Of a stretch of DNA of 64,000 nt, positions 61,582 to 64,000 are shown piece by piece. The stretch's first letter is position 1; the number at the start of each line of letters is the position of its first letter. The position numbers and the translations under genes are program-made. The notes beneath the pieces were generated by a model. That model made no database searches. It was not told the DNA's origin and saw nothing but the letters and a program-made list of their open reading frames with translations. This DNA is from Rhizobium sp. Leaf262 (GTDB taxonomy: Bacteria > Pseudomonadota > Alphaproteobacteria > Rhizobiales > Rhizobiaceae). The DNA lies in the NCBI RefSeq assembly GCF_001422245.1, contig NZ_LMMM01000015.1, positions 261,389-325,388 on the forward strand, given 5' to 3'.

Positions 61582-61802
61582 CCCAATTCCCCACGATAGA
61601 ATCAACTACACGCAGGAATAGCACCAAGACGTTAAGCTGCAATAACTTTGAAGCTGAAAATTGAAAAACATCGAGCGAGTAGCGACCCTTATGTGGCCGT
61701 TTGGCAACCAGTCACGTTACGTGATGCGGCCAATTTCCATCTCGCCATCATCGACCGTTGATAAACCAAATGATCAAGATCGAAACTGTGGCGAAAATCC
61801 AG

Positions 61803-61887
61803 TGGTGCCCCTTGCCGGAATCGAACCAGCACTCCTCTCGGAACCTGATTTTGAGTCAGGCGCGTCTACCAATTCCGCCAAAGGGGC
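61803..61887 (-). tRNA. tRNA-Leu (anticodon CAA)
   Basis: Read on the minus strand, an 85-nt cloverleaf with 5' GCCCCTT pairing with AAGGGGC, anticodon stem CCTGA/TCAGG around loop CTCAAAA (anticodon CAA), a variable arm, T-loop GGTTCGATTCC and an encoded CCA end. The class II variable arm and the anticodon give leucine, reading UUG codons. Confidence 0.95.
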
Positions 61888-62138
61888 AACTTTGGAATCT
61901 CATTCTTGGTATGCGGCGGACTATACGAACCGCCTGTATGAGGTCAACACATTTTTGCGAGAATCTCGATTTCACGAAACTTTGCTTCACTTCAACGCAA
62001 ACCCTTCGATGAAGGATTTGCAAGCGAGATGGGACTGGATTAGAGGCTTGGTGCGGCGATATCGAAAATGCCGCATCCCGCCTCTTTTTCACCTGATCGG
62101 GTGCCTAGAAATCTTGCGTCGAATGTGAAGGACAGACT

Positions 62139-62654
62139 ATGGCAAGTGCAGTTTCCGTAGAGAAGAGCCGCAGCCAATCGGCCATTCTGGTTACGCTGGG
62201 AATGATCGTTACCGTGGGCACGGCTCTCGGCTTTCAGCACATTGGCGGCTATACGCCGTGTGCGCTGTGCCTGCTGCAGCGCGATCCGTATTATTACGCC
62301 ATACCCGTCGGTCTGCTGGCGATTGCTGCAAGCCTGTTCAAGCTGCCGGCATGGCTGACGCGTGCAGCACTTATCATCGTCGGTATCGCCATGCTGATCG
62401 GGGCTGGCCTCGGCGTATACCATTCCGGTGTAGAGTGGGGTTTCTGGGCAGGACCGATCACTTGTGCGACGGGCGCACCATCCATCACCACCAATGCCGG
62501 AAGCCTGCTGAGCGACCTCAATGCCGTAAAGCCGCCATCCTGCAACGATGCCGCGCTACGGGTTCTCGGGCTATCGTTTGCAGGCTGGAACGTCGTTGCC
62601 AGCATCGTGCTTGCGGCGATCGCGTTTTTTGGCGCAAGCCGCAAGACTGCCTGA
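62139..62654 (+). CDS. dsbB: Disulfide bond formation protein DsbB
   Basis: A 171-residue membrane protein with four helices. It has the first redox pair CALC (Cys41, Cys44) in GGYTPCALCLLQRDPYY and the second pair Cys109 and Cys135. DsbB passes electrons from DsbA to ubiquinone. It is preceded by 250 bp of apparently empty sequence after the tRNA and is convergent with the HNH gene (5-nt gap). Confidence 0.92.
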   Translation: MASAVSVEKSRSQSAILVTLGMIVTVGTALGFQHIGGYTPCALCLLQRDPYYYAIPVGLLAIAASLFKLPAWLTRAALIIVGIAMLIGAGLGVYHSGVEWGFWAGPITCATGAPSITTNAGSLLSDLNAVKPPSCNDAALRVLGLSFAGWNVVASIVLAAIAFFGASRKTA

Positions 62655-62659
62655 AACCA

Positions 62660-63217
62660 TCAAGGCTGCAATTCGGTATCCCAATAGAGATAATCCATCC
62701 AGCTTTCGTGCAGATAGTTGGGTGGAAATGACCGACCGTTATTGTGCAGATCCTGCACGGTGGGCTGGTAAGGCTTTTGATGCGGCACCATGCCCGCAAC
62801 CTTAGGCAGTTTGCTACCCTTTTTGAGATTGCAGGGTGAGCACGCTGCCACCACGTTGAGCCAGGTCGTTTCGCCGCCGTGAGCACGGGGAATGACATGG
62901 TCGAACGTCAGATCATCCCTCGACCCACAATATTGGCACTCGAACTTATCCCGCAAAAACACATTGAAGCGTGTGAAGGCGGGATTTCGTGTCGGCTGAA
63001 CGTAGGTTTTGAGACTGACCACGCTGGGCAGGCGCATAGAAAAGCTGGGAGAACATACCGCGTGATCGTATTCTGCAATAATGTTCACACGGTCAAGAAA
63101 GACGGCCTTGATCGCGTCCTGCCAGGACCATAACGACAAGGGATAATAACTCAGCGGTCTGTAGTCTGCGTTCAGAACGAGCGCAGGCAAGGCCTGGGGT
63201 GAAACGGCAATCGTCAA
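62660..63217 (-). CDS. HNH endonuclease-family protein
   Basis: A 185-residue HNH protein. The zinc/active-site region is FECQYCGSRDDLTFDHVIPRAHGGETTWLNVVAACSPCNLKKGSK, with both CxxC pairs and the His-Asn-His set. The N-terminus PALVLNADYRPLSYYPLSLWSWQDAIKAVFLDRV is common to a widely conserved bacterial HNH family of unknown biological role. It is not next to a methylase or mobile element, so a restriction role is unlikely. Confidence 0.88.
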   Translation of the reverse strand: MTIAVSPQALPALVLNADYRPLSYYPLSLWSWQDAIKAVFLDRVNIIAEYDHAVCSPSFSMRLPSVVSLKTYVQPTRNPAFTRFNVFLRDKFECQYCGSRDDLTFDHVIPRAHGGETTWLNVVAACSPCNLKKGSKLPKVAGMVPHQKPYQPTVQDLHNNGRSFPPNYLHESWMDYLYWDTELQP

Positions 63218-63316
63218 GGGCGTCTCCTGATCGATTCTGCATCTACACCTGTATATTAGGTCCGTTGTTACAGGATTGTGAAGCCTATAAATGAAGCGCT
63301 GAAAGAAAGGCTTATT

Positions 63317-63964
63317 TCAGGCAAGCGGTGCAGCTTCGCGGTGCGTCATGGCGGCGTAATATGCCCAAAAAAGACGGGCAGCAACGGACCTCCAGGGAGA
63401 CCATCCCAGCGCCAGTTCGCGCAACATCCGGTCATCCGGACGCGCACCCAGATCAAAGACTTGGCCGACCGCGGCTTGCAATGCGACATCGCCGGACGGA
63501 AAGATGTCGGCATGGCCGACGCAAAACATCAGATAAACCTGCGCCGTCCAGGGGCCGATACCGTTGAGCGCCGTCAACCGGTCATAGGCGTCCACTTCGT
63601 CCATCGTCGAGAGTGCCGCAAGATCAAGCGCACCACTCACGATGACGCCCGCCACCGCATGCAACGTTCTGGCTTTTGCACGCGACAGCCCGTAACCGGG
63701 TGTTTCCGGATTTGATCTTGCAAGATAGCTCAAGGCCGTGACCTCACCGATCTCCGCTTCCAAACGTCGCCATATCGCCTCGGCACTGGCGCGTGAGACG
63801 ACCTGTGAGACGATGATATGCGCCAATCCTGCAAATCCTGGATCGCGCAATCGCAGCGGCAACGGTCCGGCTTTTTCCGCGATATGCCTCAGACGAGGAT
63901 CGCGCAGCATAAGCAACGCCAGTCCTTCCTCCACGTCAGCAGCGCTTTTGATGATTTTTCCCAC
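63317..63964 (-). CDS. DNA-3-methyladenine glycosylase II (AlkA-type)
   Basis: A 215-residue HhH-GPD glycosylase. The helix-hairpin-helix is LTALNGIGPWTAQVYLMF and the catalytic Asp is in FPSGDVALQ. Such enzymes remove alkylated bases from DNA. There is no N-terminal TBP-like domain, so it is the short AlkA form typical of many alphaproteobacteria. It begins 36 nt before the right edge of the window. Confidence 0.88.
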   Translation of the reverse strand: MGKIIKSAADVEEGLALLMLRDPRLRHIAEKAGPLPLRLRDPGFAGLAHIIVSQVVSRASAEAIWRRLEAEIGEVTALSYLARSNPETPGYGLSRAKARTLHAVAGVIVSGALDLAALSTMDEVDAYDRLTALNGIGPWTAQVYLMFCVGHADIFPSGDVALQAAVGQVFDLGARPDDRMLRELALGWSPWRSVAARLFWAYYAAMTHREAAPLA

Positions 63965-64000
63965 GATACTCCGACACCCGGTGACTTGGCCTTGGCGAAG

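Noticed and set aside
61661-62128. 155-codon open frame across the tRNA-Leu gene
   Set aside because: It runs antisense through the tRNA and has no ribosome site.
1-64000. Search for CRISPR arrays, insertion sequences, integrases and phage genes
   Set aside because: No regularly spaced repeats, transposase or integrase frames were found by reading; tRNA-Leu shows no attached integrase or repeated 3' end within the window.

Overview
The window looks like chromosomal DNA of an Agrobacterium/Rhizobium-type alphaproteobacterium (Rhizobiaceae). The main reason is a 14-gene type VI secretion (T6SS) imp operon in the order known from Agrobacterium: impA, tssB, two tssC copies, tagJ, tssE, tssF, tssG, fha, tssK, tssL, tssM, a tagF-pppA fusion and ppkA, with clpV-hcp divergent. 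Several diguanylate cyclase genes, an RTX-tagged GH16 glycanase and many periplasmic-binding-protein transporters fit the same group. I ran no database search; family names come from motifs, length and gene order.

Layout. (1) 1-3.2 kb: a coupled minus-strand operon of a membrane GGDEF-EAL protein, an amino-acid-type periplasmic binding protein and the start of another exported protein. (2) 3.5-14.9 kb: an aromatic (hydroxycinnamate-like) catabolic island. A seven-gene minus-strand operon (acyl-CoA synthetase, SDR dehydrogenase, acyl-CoA dehydrogenase, binding protein, LivH, a LivM-LivG fusion, LivF) diverges from crotonase, MarR regulator and amidohydrolase, with a palindromic operator candidate between them. 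(3) 14.9-18.3 kb: two divergent citrate synthase-family genes, the second an HTH-citrate synthase fusion broken by an in-frame TAA, then a hydratase/FAH-family enzyme. (4) 18.4-28.6 kb: RTX-GH16 glycanase, tandem-PAS GGDEF protein, ureidoglycine aminohydrolase-like cupin, methyltransferase, a GGDEF-EAL protein and an FtsK-type translocase without membrane anchor. (5) 28.9-35.7 kb: a sugar or sugar-acid operon with DapA-like aldolase, GntR regulator, complete ABC importer and PfkB-family kinase.

(6) 35.7-60.4 kb: the T6SS. The minus-strand arm reads clpV, hcp, a strong hairpin terminator, then three coupled genes: a 385-residue protein without recognisable family and with a small-residue-rich hydrophobic segment, a 308-residue lipoprotein, and a 150-residue exported protein resembling Rap1a/Tai immunity proteins. 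No vgrG or PAAR gene lies in the window. I regard this triad as a candidate effector/immunity module and the most likely undescribed system here. The plus-strand arm encodes sheath, baseplate and membrane complex plus a full threonine-phosphorylation circuit (PpkA, PppA, Fha, and TssL with Thr14 in place). TssJ is not visible, as is usual for Agrobacterium.

(7) 60.4-64 kb: a Wza-type polysaccharide export lipoprotein, tRNA-Leu(CAA), DsbB, an HNH nuclease and an AlkA-type DNA glycosylase. I saw no CRISPR array, insertion sequence, integrase or phage gene.
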